This document shows, piece by piece, positions 50,523 through 58,791 of a stretch of DNA of 64,000 nucleotides. Below the pieces are notes generated by a model that ran no database searches, was not told where the DNA came from, and worked only from the letters and a program-made list of their open reading frames with translations. Source of the DNA: CAYMSF01 sp964392985 (GTDB taxonomy: Bacteria > Verrucomicrobiota > Lentisphaeria > Victivallales > Victivallaceae); NCBI GenBank assembly GCA_964392985.1, contig CAYMSF010000019.1, positions 3,500-67,499 of the forward strand, in the 5' to 3' direction. Position 1 is the stretch's first letter, and every line of letters begins with the position of its first letter. Position numbers and translations under genes: made by a program.

Positions 50523-51539
50523 TTAAATTTTAGTCCAATCAAAAATCACCGTGGTATATTCATCCTTGCGATGCATCAAACCTTGATAAACATCCTGACA
50601 CTGCGCCGGAGAAACGAGATGAGTCAGCAGCGGCTTGATTTTTAATCTGCCGGACTGAATCAAATCCTTCAGAATATTACAATTCCTGGTCAAACTGTGT
50701 TTACAGCCACCTTCCGGACGGGTCGGATAACGCCATTCCAACGCACCTTTCACCGTAACACAGCCGTGATCCCACAAATGTGAATAATTAAGGAATTTAG
50801 TCAGATTACACTGGTATTCACCGCGCGGAGAACCTAGCAATACCAATTCACTGCGTGGTCCGCCAAGTTGCGGCGCCTGTGCCGCTACGGCCGGAACGCC
50901 AGTTGCTTCGACAATAACATTAGCTTTGACGCCGCCAGTCAGTGCGAGCAGTTGTTCGAGCACATCGCCACAGGCGGGGTTGATGGTTTCAGTAATGCCG
51001 CAGGCGCGGGCTTGTTCAAGGCGGTGTTGCGCTAAATCAATGCCGATTACTCTGGCTCCGGCCAATTGGTAAAGCTGCGCCGCCAGATTGCCGATTGCTC
51101 CCATCCCGTAAACGACAACTATATCGCCAAGTTCAGGCGGTGATACGCGCAGCGCGGTGATTGCCACTGCCGCCAGACGAATAAAGAGCAGTTCCGGCAG
51201 ATTGCCGGATTCCGGCAATTTTACGGTAACATTGTAATTTGAGTCTAAATCCACGTTAGAGATTTCACGGTGCGCAGTATATGCGACCACGATTTCGCCG
51301 ATTTCATAACCGGTTACGTCCGGTCCGATTGCGGTTACCTTGCCGACTGCGGCATAACCGAGATTAAACGGCAGTGGCGCCCAACTTTCCATCCCTTGAT
51401 AAATGGCGAGCTCAGTTCCAGGGCTGACCAACGAATAGAGTGTTTTGATTTGGATTTGACGCGCTCCAGGCGGTTGTTGCGAAGTTGCCTGCAGTTTGGC
51501 TTGCAACGGCTCAGTAATAATGATAGCTTGACTGTTCAT
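50523..51539 (-). CDS. MDR-family (zinc-alcohol-dehydrogenase-like) oxidoreductase
   Basis: ATG 51539 is chosen because AAGG sits nine bases before it. The 338-residue protein shows the MDR N-domain with YSLVSPGTELAIYQG and PFNLGYAAVGKVTAIGP, then the Rossmann domain VVVYGMGAIGNLAAQLYQLAG, VIGIDLAQHRLEQARACG, and VIVEATGVPAVAAQAPQLGG. The catalytic-zinc Cys of alcohol dehydrogenases (usually GHE plus Cys) is absent, as is the structural-zinc cysteine set. It therefore resembles the BchC / threonine-dehydrogenase-like subgroup and may work without zinc. It probably oxidises or reduces a polyol or sugar using NAD(P). It is transcribed divergently from the AraC regulator, with which it shares a promoter region, and ahead of the isomerase-like gene. 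Confidence 0.8.
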   Translation of the reverse strand: MNSQAIIITEPLQAKLQATSQQPPGARQIQIKTLYSLVSPGTELAIYQGMESWAPLPFNLGYAAVGKVTAIGPDVTGYEIGEIVVAYTAHREISNVDLDSNYNVTVKLPESGNLPELLFIRLAAVAITALRVSPPELGDIVVVYGMGAIGNLAAQLYQLAGARVIGIDLAQHRLEQARACGITETINPACGDVLEQLLALTGGVKANVIVEATGVPAVAAQAPQLGGPRSELVLLGSPRGEYQCNLTKFLNYSHLWDHGCVTVKGALEWRYPTRPEGGCKHSLTRNCNILKDLIQSGRLKIKPLLTHLVSPAQCQDVYQGLMHRKDEYTTVIFDWTKI

Positions 51540-51606
51540 GTTGTCCATCCTTGTAATAATCAGGGTTTATAATATATTATAGCTTTATTCCGCATAATAT
51601 CTTTAG

Positions 51607-51636
51607 CTGAAATTATCAAAATTTATCTGAAATTAT
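51607..51636 (+). promoter_or_regulatory. AraC-type tandem direct repeat upstream of the AraC gene
   Basis: CTGAAATTAT occurs at 51607-51616 and again at 51627-51636, a 20-bp period equal to two helical turns. AraC proteins bind such direct half-sites. The second copy overlaps the AraC start codon (51635), suggesting autorepression and activation of the divergent dehydrogenase operon. Confidence 0.45.
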
Positions 51637-52528
51637 GATTTTAAATGAATTATCACCGCATGTACGCAATATCAAAATAAATGTTTCTCGCGGACTTACT
51701 CCGGCATTTATTGATCCTGAACATGTCTTCACTTACCTGAAATCCGGTCATGGTTTTTTCAATATGGCAGATATGCAGTATGCGGTTCAACCCGGCGATA
51801 TGATAATTATACCGCCATATCTTTTGCACATTATTAACTGTGCTAAAAATGAACCGCTGCTGCAATATGTCATTCATTTTGACTTGCGCTTTGACCCGGA
51901 AACCCCTGTCGCATTGACGCGCAAAGATGGAATGAGTTATAATCGGTCTGCTGAATGTTGCGGCAACTTATTTACGGACGTTCCCGCCGTGGTTTCAATT
52001 CCAGCGCCGGAGCGCCGCCGGGTTGAAGAAATTTTCCGCAGAATGGAGGATGAGGCTAAACTTAAGACGGCATATTATGAATTACCGTTAAAGGCCGGTA
52101 TGCTGGAACTTTTGACAATTTTTTTCCGGAACAGCCAGTTAAACAACACGCCGCCGCGTTGTGCCGGCGGAAAAACCTGGTTGAATCTGGAACGGGCGCT
52201 GCAATACATTCAAGCCCATTATCACGAACCGCTGGAGTTGGCGGCAGTCAGTCGGGAAGCGGGAGTGTCACTCAATTACCTCTGCCGGATATTCAAAGAT
52301 TATACCAGCACTTCGATCCACCAGTATATCAATGCAGTACGCATCGTCGAAGCTAAACGCCGTATTGCTGCAACTGACTGCGGTTTTAAAGTAATTGCGG
52401 CGGAATGCGGTTTTTCCAGTGTACATCTGTTCAGCCGGATTTTTAAGTCTGTTTCCGGTCAGACACCGTCGGAATACCGGAATAAAATCCACGCACCGGA
52501 ACAGAAACCGAAATCAATCGCTTTGTAA
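51635..52528 (+). CDS. AraC-family transcriptional regulator with cupin sensor
   Basis: The 297-residue protein begins with a cupin-type N-domain (HVFTYLKSGHGFFNMADMQYAVQPGDMIIIPPYLLHII), which binds a small ligand, usually a sugar. Its C-terminal third has two helix-turn-helix motifs: LELAAVSREAGVSLNYLCRIFKDYTSTS and VIAAECGFSSVHLFSRIFKSVSGQTPSEYR. This is the standard AraC/XylS order. No good ribosome site precedes the ATG, so expression may be low. It is divergent from the dehydrogenase-isomerase operon and probably its activator. The tandem repeat 51607-51636 is its likely binding site. The ligand cannot be predicted. Confidence 0.92.
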   Translation: MILNELSPHVRNIKINVSRGLTPAFIDPEHVFTYLKSGHGFFNMADMQYAVQPGDMIIIPPYLLHIINCAKNEPLLQYVIHFDLRFDPETPVALTRKDGMSYNRSAECCGNLFTDVPAVVSIPAPERRRVEEIFRRMEDEAKLKTAYYELPLKAGMLELLTIFFRNSQLNNTPPRCAGGKTWLNLERALQYIQAHYHEPLELAAVSREAGVSLNYLCRIFKDYTSTSIHQYINAVRIVEAKRRIAATDCGFKVIAAECGFSSVHLFSRIFKSVSGQTPSEYRNKIHAPEQKPKSIAL

Positions 52529-52618
52529 TAGTTGTCGTCGGGGCTGACTGGACAAGCTAGCTGTACGTCATACAGGCAATACGACCTATATGACCTGATG
52601 GTTCTGGATGTCCAATTA

Positions 52619-52653
52619 CAAAAAAAGATACTTCAGGCGAACCTGAAGTATCT
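52619..52653 (-). terminator. Intrinsic terminator of the 790-residue QueG-like gene
   Basis: On the minus strand AGATACTTCAGG pairs perfectly with CCTGAAGTATCT around a TTCG loop and is followed by a T run (52626 down to 52619). The 12-bp stem lies about 60 bp after the stop codon. It also ends the convergent AraC transcript less strongly. Confidence 0.9.
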
Positions 52654-52711
52654 AAAAGTAATCAACACAACATATTTCACTGCCTTGCTGAGAGTGACTC
52701 AGGCGGTGAAA

Positions 52712-55084
52712 TTACTTGGTTTTTTTGTTTGCTGCCGGACAATGTCTCAGGCACGGTTCCAGAATACAAGTACGGCATTTCATGACCGGATCTTTTTGAC
52801 TGCAAGCATTGGCAAGATTTTCAATCGTAATTTCGCCTTTAGGAATTTTCGGATTGGTGGTGCTGCCGATCATCGCCGGACCTTCATCCGGATGCAGACT
52901 GTAACGTTTTGCCCAGTCACAACGATACCGCGGAATAATCGGATAATCAACCGTAACTCCGGCAACATTAATTTTAACACTTTTGCCCTTGATTGCTGAC
53001 ATCGGACATTTTTCCGTGCAAATTTTACATTTGCCGCAGACTTTAGCCGGTTTTGACGGCTGATCATAATCCAGTACAGCATCAGTAACGATACAAATCC
53101 GGCGTTGATGCGCTCCATGTTCAGGCGTTAACAAAGCGCCGCTGGTACCAATTTCGCCCATTCCGGCGGCAACTGCTTCCAAAGCGCTGCATCTCATATC
53201 CGGCAACGGACCGCGCGGCGAGTCGGTATATGAACCGGCGCCGAGCAGATTTTGTGTCATTATTGACTTGTAGCCCATTTTATCGAGGTAGGTGACCAGT
53301 TCAAAGGCGGCAAAAACCAGTTCAAACGCAGTTTGGAATTGATGGTAATTGTAGCAACCGATCTGTTGGCTCTTTTCCAGTCCGGAATTGCGGATGAGTT
53401 CATCCGGATAGTGCATACCGAGAACGATAACCGATTTTGCGCCTTTAACGAAGTCTTTCGGTTTGCGGATTTTCAAATCCTCGTCAATAATTTGCGGTAT
53501 GTATTTGCCGTGATAACTCAATTTAGCATTACTGTCAATGATTCTTTTTGATAGTTCTTTTTCATCAACAATTTTCTTCAATTGGTCGGCAACCGGGTCA
53601 AGGAGTGCCGCCGGAGCTACGCCGAACATACTGACCAGATTACTTTCCGCCAGCACTTCCAGTTTGCGACGTAACTGTTTACCGGAAAGCTTTTTCAACT
53701 TGTCGGTTTCCATTTTGCCGGAAATACGGTTGGATGAATCCACCGGGGCGCTCGTGGTAATAACACCGACCATTTGATTGATACCGAATTCAGGTGTGAC
53801 AAAAACGCCTTTTTCGATTTTGCCGAGGTCAGTCATGGCGGCTAATTCATCAGCGCGACTGTCTTTCGCCGGGGATCCGGTAATCGCAACCGCACTGTAA
53901 CCATAATCTTCAATCATTCGAACAAGGCGTATCAGATTCCGTTGCATTTTTTGATGCGCAGCATGATCATAAGGCTGCTCGCATTTCTGTACTAATTTCG
54001 TCTGTTTGGCTTCGGGAGGAACCTGGAAGGCAAAAGCAAATACGGTCTTTACGCCGGGAGCTTCTTTTACCGCGAACTTGCCGGCTTTCGTATTTGTTTT
54101 CAACGGTGCCACCGCCACCAGATCAATGCCTAGTTCAACGGCACGGGCGGTAATGTCATCACGCATCTTGCGCAATGTCGGCATCGTATCCGGATAACGC
54201 TGATTGATGCGGTTCTGAGCAATCATGCGGTCGCGACCAAAACTTTTCTTGTCGGTGCGTAAATGTGGCGGAATACAGACTTTCTGACAGACGCCACGTT
54301 CATGCCCACGTATACCGGCGCTATGCAGTTCATCTAAAATAACTTTCTCATCAATGTGTTTTCCGGCCTTCTTCAATGTATCTGAATTCAGGTCCAGGTT
54401 GAAATGTTCCGCCCAGGCGCAACGCCAGATATTTTTATTGGAATACTTATAGGTCTTGCCGCCAATTTCGACCACGTGCGGTTTCATCGAATTAAAATCG
54501 GTTTTCATGGCGCGGGAAGGACAATGCTTGATACATTCGCCGCACATATCGCAAAGGCGCGGACCATCATACATCGGAGTCGGCACCAGTTGCGCATCGG
54601 TAACAATGGAGATGAAACGGCAGCGACTGCCAAATTCAGGAGTAATCGTCAAACCCGACCAGCCGATTTCTCCCAAGCCTGCAGCAACTGCGGCATGCAT
54701 GTGGGATAAATCAGGAGCAAACAGACTCGGAATGCCTTCATATTGACGGTAACGCCAGATATTGGAACTGACCACGGCTATCGCTTGATGGCTATGATCG
54801 TTCAACAACCTGACGACCCGGTAGGCGGCACGATCAAGCAACGAATTATGGTCCAACCAACCGCCGGGACTGTGATCTTGCGGTTCTGGTTCACCGCCCA
54901 TTTCGGTCCAGGTGTCGGTGATATGAATCGCCGCGACAATTACTGTCTTCGACTCTGGCAGAATCGCCTTGGGGCTGATCAGATAAGGTGCTTTGTCCCA
55001 GCGCTCAACCGGTCCGAAGCCAACCAGATCCATACCGTAATTCAACATTTCCGCTTTTACTTTTTCTGTTAATACCCGGTTCAT
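52712..55084 (-). CDS. Multi-module QueG-like iron-sulphur protein
   Basis: The 790-residue protein contains three QueG-like modules. Module 1 (about 1-285) has YGMDLVGFGPV, AAVAAGLGEIGWSGLTITPEFGSRCR and ferredoxin Cys178-181-184-188 (CDMCGECIKHCP). Module 2 (about 305-440) has ITARAVELGIDLVAVAPL, VKTVFAFAFQVP and GVFVTPEFGINQMVGVITTSAP, but no ferredoxin motif. Module 3 (about 455-790) has FGVAPAALLD, AVAAGMGEIGTSGALLTPEHGAHQRR, ferredoxin Cys683-686-689-693 (CGKCKICTEKCP) and a second cluster region CRTCILEPCLRHCP at the end. The architecture implies several clusters and at least two cobalamin- or substrate-binding sites in one chain. Related shorter proteins are encoded at 47.7 and 48.6 kb. 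Two palindromic operators precede it. The function is unknown; the middle module may be structural. Confidence 0.75.
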   Translation of the reverse strand: MNRVLTEKVKAEMLNYGMDLVGFGPVERWDKAPYLISPKAILPESKTVIVAAIHITDTWTEMGGEPEPQDHSPGGWLDHNSLLDRAAYRVVRLLNDHSHQAIAVVSSNIWRYRQYEGIPSLFAPDLSHMHAAVAAGLGEIGWSGLTITPEFGSRCRFISIVTDAQLVPTPMYDGPRLCDMCGECIKHCPSRAMKTDFNSMKPHVVEIGGKTYKYSNKNIWRCAWAEHFNLDLNSDTLKKAGKHIDEKVILDELHSAGIRGHERGVCQKVCIPPHLRTDKKSFGRDRMIAQNRINQRYPDTMPTLRKMRDDITARAVELGIDLVAVAPLKTNTKAGKFAVKEAPGVKTVFAFAFQVPPEAKQTKLVQKCEQPYDHAAHQKMQRNLIRLVRMIEDYGYSAVAITGSPAKDSRADELAAMTDLGKIEKGVFVTPEFGINQMVGVITTSAPVDSSNRISGKMETDKLKKLSGKQLRRKLEVLAESNLVSMFGVAPAALLDPVADQLKKIVDEKELSKRIIDSNAKLSYHGKYIPQIIDEDLKIRKPKDFVKGAKSVIVLGMHYPDELIRNSGLEKSQQIGCYNYHQFQTAFELVFAAFELVTYLDKMGYKSIMTQNLLGAGSYTDSPRGPLPDMRCSALEAVAAGMGEIGTSGALLTPEHGAHQRRICIVTDAVLDYDQPSKPAKVCGKCKICTEKCPMSAIKGKSVKINVAGVTVDYPIIPRYRCDWAKRYSLHPDEGPAMIGSTTNPKIPKGEITIENLANACSQKDPVMKCRTCILEPCLRHCPAANKKTK

Positions 55085-55145
55085 CTTTTTTCTCCGTTGT
55101 TTAGGGAGCCATTAAAAAATACAAGAGTTACTTTTTTAAATAATC

Positions 55146-55162
55146 TTTCCATATTATGGAAA
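55146..55162. promoter_or_regulatory. IclR-type palindromic operator 1
   Basis: TTTCCATATTATGGAAA is a perfect 8-1-8 palindrome 62 bp upstream of the 790-residue gene. An identical copy lies 99 bp further upstream. The core resembles published IclR-family sites (half-site GGAAA), here in inverted order. Confidence 0.65.
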
Positions 55163-55244
55163 ATGCAAATTAATAAATTTACGTTTATAATTATAACTGA
55201 GGTGACAGTCATTGTCAATTAAAACTATTTAAAAACCTGTAAAT

Positions 55245-55261
55245 TTTCCATATTATGGAAA
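55245..55261. promoter_or_regulatory. IclR-type palindromic operator 2
   Basis: A second exact TTTCCATATTATGGAAA, starting 16 bp downstream of the IclR stop codon at 55278. Two identical sites 99 bp apart suggest cooperative binding or looping over the promoter of the 790-residue gene. Confidence 0.65.
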
Positions 55262-55277
55262 ATAGCCATTATAACAG

Positions 55278-56030
55278 TTATTCATTATACTGTAATTCGG
55301 CTATTTCCATAACGGCTTGACGCAAAACGGTAAGAATTTTTTCCTTTAACTGCTGACCGCATCTGAACGCCGGCGAATAGCAACCGATTGCACCCAGGAG
55401 ATGTTTACGGCTGTCTATCACCGGCATGGCAAATGAATTTACCCGGTTAGGATTAGGGTAAATGAGGCACTGGCGTTCTTTTCTGATTTTTACGATGTCG
55501 CGTTCATATCCCGGCCAGTTTTTTTCCGGTGGTCCATTGTTCTTAACAATGAGCTGGTAATCTTCGGGAGTGGCAAAAGCGGTCAATACCCGACCAGTGG
55601 GTTGTTCATAAATACTGGTGGTTTCAACGACCTGCTGGTCAATGCGAATCACCTGCAGCGCCGGTTCGGTACGAATCAACACGACCCGTTTGCCGCCATG
55701 CAAAGTTACGAAAACCATCGCCTCATTAATTTCAGCGGTATAACGCTCCATTATTATTGAAAGATTTTCCTTGAAGAGGTTGTTTTCGACTTGATTGAGC
55801 AGTCCGAGGCGACGGCTTTTCGGTCCGGCAATATAACGACCGGCGGTATTCTGAGCCACATACCCGCAAACTGACATCGTTTTAAGCAAATTATGTGCGG
55901 TATTGGGTGGTAATCCGAACCTGGCGGCGAGAACACCTAATTCAATCCCGCGCATTTCCTGATCTTCAAAAACGAGCAGGGAAAGGAGATCGAGCGCTTT
56001 TTTTACCGATTTTACCGGAACCTCTGCCAC
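55278..56030 (-). CDS. IclR-family transcriptional regulator 2
   Basis: This 250-residue protein starts with GTG at 56030, preceded by AGGAA. The helix-turn-helix is GIELGVLAARFGLPPNTAHNLLKTMSVCGYVAQ, followed by the effector domain: INEAMVFVTLHGGKRVVLIR, EQPTGRVLTAFATPEDYQLIV, IRKERQCLIYPNPNRVNSFAMPVIDSRKHLLGAIGCYSPAF. It lacks the usual second half of the effector Cys motif, as many family members do. It is upstream of, and on the same strand as, the 790-residue QueG-like gene, with two perfect palindromic sites between them. Control of that gene is therefore very likely. The effector is unknown. Confidence 0.92.
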   Translation of the reverse strand: MAEVPVKSVKKALDLLSLLVFEDQEMRGIELGVLAARFGLPPNTAHNLLKTMSVCGYVAQNTAGRYIAGPKSRRLGLLNQVENNLFKENLSIIMERYTAEINEAMVFVTLHGGKRVVLIRTEPALQVIRIDQQVVETTSIYEQPTGRVLTAFATPEDYQLIVKNNGPPEKNWPGYERDIVKIRKERQCLIYPNPNRVNSFAMPVIDSRKHLLGAIGCYSPAFRCGQQLKEKILTVLRQAVMEIAELQYNE

Positions 56031-56111
56031 AATATTTCCTGTTATTGAATATGATTGCCGAACAACATACCTGTTATTAAGTCTACGAATGTAAGATTTA
56101 CCGCTGCCGGA

Positions 56112-56528
56112 TTATTTCCAAATCATAACGAGCGTTCCGGCAGTTATCAAACCGCCGGCAAGCATAGTTTTAAAAGTCAACTGTTCACCCAGAATAATAA
56201 AAGACAACAGCAAAGTAAGTACAATACTGCATTTGTCTATCGGGGCTACTTTAGAAACGTCACCCAGGGAAATTGCTTTGTAATAGAACAACCATGACAA
56301 ACCGGTGGCCAAACCGGACAAGAGCAAAAAAGTCCAGTTGGTTTTATTCAATTTGCTGATTCCGGCATGACCGCCTTGAGCAAAAACTATACCCCATGCC
56401 AGTAAAATAACTACGACAGTCCGGATTGCCGTGGCGAGATTGGAATCAACGCCTTTGATGCCGATTTTGGCTAAAATAGCAGTGAGGGCGGCAAACAACG
56501 CCGACAATAATGCAAATAACTGCCACAT
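56112..56528 (-). CDS. EamA-type small membrane transporter
   Basis: The 138-residue protein has four to five transmembrane helices: LFALLSALFAALTAILAKIG, LATAIRTVVVILLAWGIVFA, FLLLSGLATGLSWLFYYKAIS, VLTLLLSFIILGEQ and MLAGGLITAGTLVMI. The motif GLATGLSWLFYYKAISLGDVSKVAPIDKCS with a conserved Lys and the LGE in the last third are typical of half-size EamA (DMT superfamily) proteins. Such proteins dimerise and export metabolites. AAAGG precedes the ATG. It lies 81 bp from the IclR gene on the same strand, but no link to the cluster is proved. The substrate is unknown. Confidence 0.85.
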   Translation of the reverse strand: MWQLFALLSALFAALTAILAKIGIKGVDSNLATAIRTVVVILLAWGIVFAQGGHAGISKLNKTNWTFLLLSGLATGLSWLFYYKAISLGDVSKVAPIDKCSIVLTLLLSFIILGEQLTFKTMLAGGLITAGTLVMIWK

Positions 56529-56775
56529 AATTTACCTTTCGGAACCCGGACAAATTGACACTAAATAGACATCACGTAACAATATACTATTAAATTCGGC
56601 AAATAAAAACAGGACAATTCATCTCCGTTGTAATTTTGCCGGCTGGATTTGCTTTTTGCGATAAAATTTATTTTTTTTAGATATTTTTGTTTATTTTTCC
56701 GGAAAATATACTATAATATAGACACGACTTAAGTGAATTGGAGTTTCCTGGCGTCTCACATTTAACAGGGTTATC

Positions 56776-57030
56776 ATGACGGCTAAATATCAGTTTCGCA
56801 GAAGCGATGAGCCAAAATTACGTTTTCTGATTTGCCCGCAATGCGGCGAATCTTTAACTTCGACGGATATCGAAATATATCCGGCGTGCCCCTATTGTGA
56901 TGTAATCCTTGAACGCAATCAAGAGTTGGAGGATTTTATTCTTCAACCACTTGTTGAACGCTGGGCAAGTCAGTATTCACCGATGACCGGTCGCAATCTT
57001 CCGCAACGCTTCCGCGGTTTTTCCGGTTAA
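56776..57030 (+). CDS. Zinc-ribbon protein of unknown function
   Basis: The 84-residue product has two Cys pairs, ICPQCGES and YPACPYCDVIL, forming a rubredoxin-like zinc ribbon at residues about 20-45. A helical part (ERNQELEDFILQPLVERWASQY) and a basic tail (RNLPQRFRGF) follow. A TATAAT lies at 56712-56717 in the AT-rich 247-bp gap upstream. It ends 18 bp before the convergent potassium channel gene, whose C-terminus also carries a CPHCGG motif. No function can be given. Confidence 0.65.
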   Translation: MTAKYQFRRSDEPKLRFLICPQCGESLTSTDIEIYPACPYCDVILERNQELEDFILQPLVERWASQYSPMTGRNLPQRFRGFSG

Positions 57031-57047
57031 AAACAAATTCAAAGTTT

Positions 57048-57902
57048 TCAATTGCGATGTTTATCATTATGATGAAACCTGCCACCGCAATGCGGGCAAT
57101 TAATTTCACCGCCGGATTTGATTTGCTCCTGTTTGCGGCGTTGAATTGACTCAATGAATCCGGAACTGATGATACCGGCAGGGAGAGCGAACATTCCAAT
57201 TCCGCTGATGGCAATTATTGAAGCAACCACCTTGCCCAGTGGAGTAATCGGATAGATATCACCATAACCGACAGTAGTCAATGCCGTGACTGCCCACCAC
57301 ATTGAAGCAGGAATGCTGGAAAAAGCCTCAGGTTGCGCGGCATTCTCAATGAAATACAGCAGGCAGGCGGAAAATAACAGCAGAACCGCCATCATGACCA
57401 GTGACAGCACAATTTCTTCCCGTTTATCAGTAAAGACATAGCGGATTAATTTTAGCGAAGCATTGTAACGTCCGAATTTAAGCAAACGGAACACCCGGAA
57501 CAGTCGTAATGCCCGGAGAAAACGTAAATCAAGTTTAATTGGAAGGTAAAATGGTAGAATTGCCAGCAAATCCAGGATTGCCAGCGGTGTGAAGATGAAT
57601 TTAATCCGCCCGAATAACCCGGATTTACTGTATTGCTCACTTGCGGTGCAACTCCAGACCCGGAGTGAGTATTCCACCGTAAAAATGCAAATTGAAATAA
57701 TATCAAAAATTTCAAAAAATGGTCCCCAGTGTTTGTGGACAACAGCGACAGTGTCAAGCACCAGCACCACAATATTCATGGCAATCAGCGACAGGATAAA
57801 AACCTCAAAGCGATACCCGGCCTGATCCGGTTTGTCGGGCTGGTCGGTTCTGCCGCCGTTTAATATTTCCCAGGTACGTTTTTGAATTGCGGAATATGAC
57901 AT
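57048..57902 (-). CDS. Voltage-gated-type potassium channel with C-terminal zinc-ribbon-like motif
   Basis: The start is taken at ATG 57902; a TTG seven codons upstream is less likely. The 284-residue protein has six transmembrane helices: S1 FILSLIAMNIVVLVLDTV, S2 FEIFDIISICIFTVEYSLRVW, S3 FTPLAILDLLAILPFYL, S4 LRFLRALRLFRVFRLLKFGR with periodic Arg, S5 LVMMAVLLLFSACLLYFI, and S6 after the pore. The selectivity filter TTVGYGDIYPIT lies near residue 210. It is the Kv-like bacterial ion channel family (as KvAP). The C-terminus ends CPHCGGRFHHNDKHRN, a possible metal site that is not usual in this family. It would let K+ pass in response to membrane voltage. Confidence 0.88.
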   Translation of the reverse strand: MSYSAIQKRTWEILNGGRTDQPDKPDQAGYRFEVFILSLIAMNIVVLVLDTVAVVHKHWGPFFEIFDIISICIFTVEYSLRVWSCTASEQYSKSGLFGRIKFIFTPLAILDLLAILPFYLPIKLDLRFLRALRLFRVFRLLKFGRYNASLKLIRYVFTDKREEIVLSLVMMAVLLLFSACLLYFIENAAQPEAFSSIPASMWWAVTALTTVGYGDIYPITPLGKVVASIIAISGIGMFALPAGIISSGFIESIQRRKQEQIKSGGEINCPHCGGRFHHNDKHRN

Positions 57903-57942
57903 GATGTTACCATTTTGCAGCAACGTCCGGAATACCAGACTT

Positions 57943-58713
57943 TTATTTTTCCAAAATCAGCCGGGCATATTCTTCATAGATGTGCCAGTTTACATTAGAC
58001 ATTTTCGGGAATGCGCTCAACTCCTTAGAGGGCAGATATCTGGAATAGTTATATCTGGCGAGAAGGATAGTCCAGTTGGCGCTATTGTCAAACTTATCGC
58101 CGTAAACGGTAAGCTCTTTAACTGGAATCGCCATTTCCAAAGTCCAGGTGGTATCTCTGTCCTGCCATTTATTTAAAGTGCCGCCAACGGTAGCGGCAGT
58201 CATGAATGCATCCGGTTTATATTTATTGGCATCCGGCAATCCAACCCAACTGCGCGATGGATAAAACAGCCATGTTTTCAGATTATTGCAACTGCCATAT
58301 AATTCCCAGTAATAAGAAACCTGCTCCGGCTTGAGAAAAACTTCGAGCAAGTCGCCGGTAGAGTATAACATCTCTTGATCATTTTTGCCGAAATTAACGA
58401 CATCGGAGTCTTCAAAAACAGCGCCGACGTAAAGATAATTATCATCCCAAAGCAGTTTAACCTTGCAACCTTCGCGCAGGCTGTCGCCAATGGTTTTCTG
58501 TATTGATTCAGGCATCGTTGAATATGCCTTAAAGGGTAATTCCAGTGAATAAACTTTGGCATTATTCCATTCCGGTTCATCCATACTGCCATCAATTTTG
58601 ACCGGGACGGATGTGTACTTGGCAACGACATCCGGTTTAGCAATGCCAGTTTCCGCCATCACACCGATACTAAATAATCCAATAATCAATCCAAGAATAA
58701 TGTTTCTGCTCAT
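57943..58713 (-). CDS. Secreted CBM9/DOMON-like carbohydrate-binding protein
   Basis: The 256-residue protein has a signal peptide (IILGLIIGLFSIGVMA). The mature protein matches the CBM9-type beta-sandwich: VPVKIDGSMDEPEWNNAKVYSL, VKLLWDDNYLYVGAVFEDSDV, STGDLLEVFLKPEQVSYYWELYG, TWTLEMAIPVKELT, and WTILLARYNYSRY. The order and spacing (IDGxxDExxW, LWDDxYLYVG, DxLEVFL, WTLExAIP) are diagnostic. Such domains bind sugar ends or act as sensors. It is followed, in the same direction, by the potassium channel 40 bp on. No catalytic domain is present, so it may be a stand-alone binding protein. The ligand is unknown. Confidence 0.82.
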   Translation of the reverse strand: MSRNIILGLIIGLFSIGVMAETGIAKPDVVAKYTSVPVKIDGSMDEPEWNNAKVYSLELPFKAYSTMPESIQKTIGDSLREGCKVKLLWDDNYLYVGAVFEDSDVVNFGKNDQEMLYSTGDLLEVFLKPEQVSYYWELYGSCNNLKTWLFYPSRSWVGLPDANKYKPDAFMTAATVGGTLNKWQDRDTTWTLEMAIPVKELTVYGDKFDNSANWTILLARYNYSRYLPSKELSAFPKMSNVNWHIYEEYARLILEK

Positions 58714-58791
58714 GTTGAAGCCCTTTTGTATGGTTTTAATTTTAGGAAATCTATCACGGCGAACATAAAAAGCAAGCGCTTGATTACCATT

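Noticed and set aside
52529..52620. Possible tRNA or small RNA after the AraC gene
   Set aside because: The stretch has short inverted repeats but no cloverleaf, T-loop or A/B box pattern.
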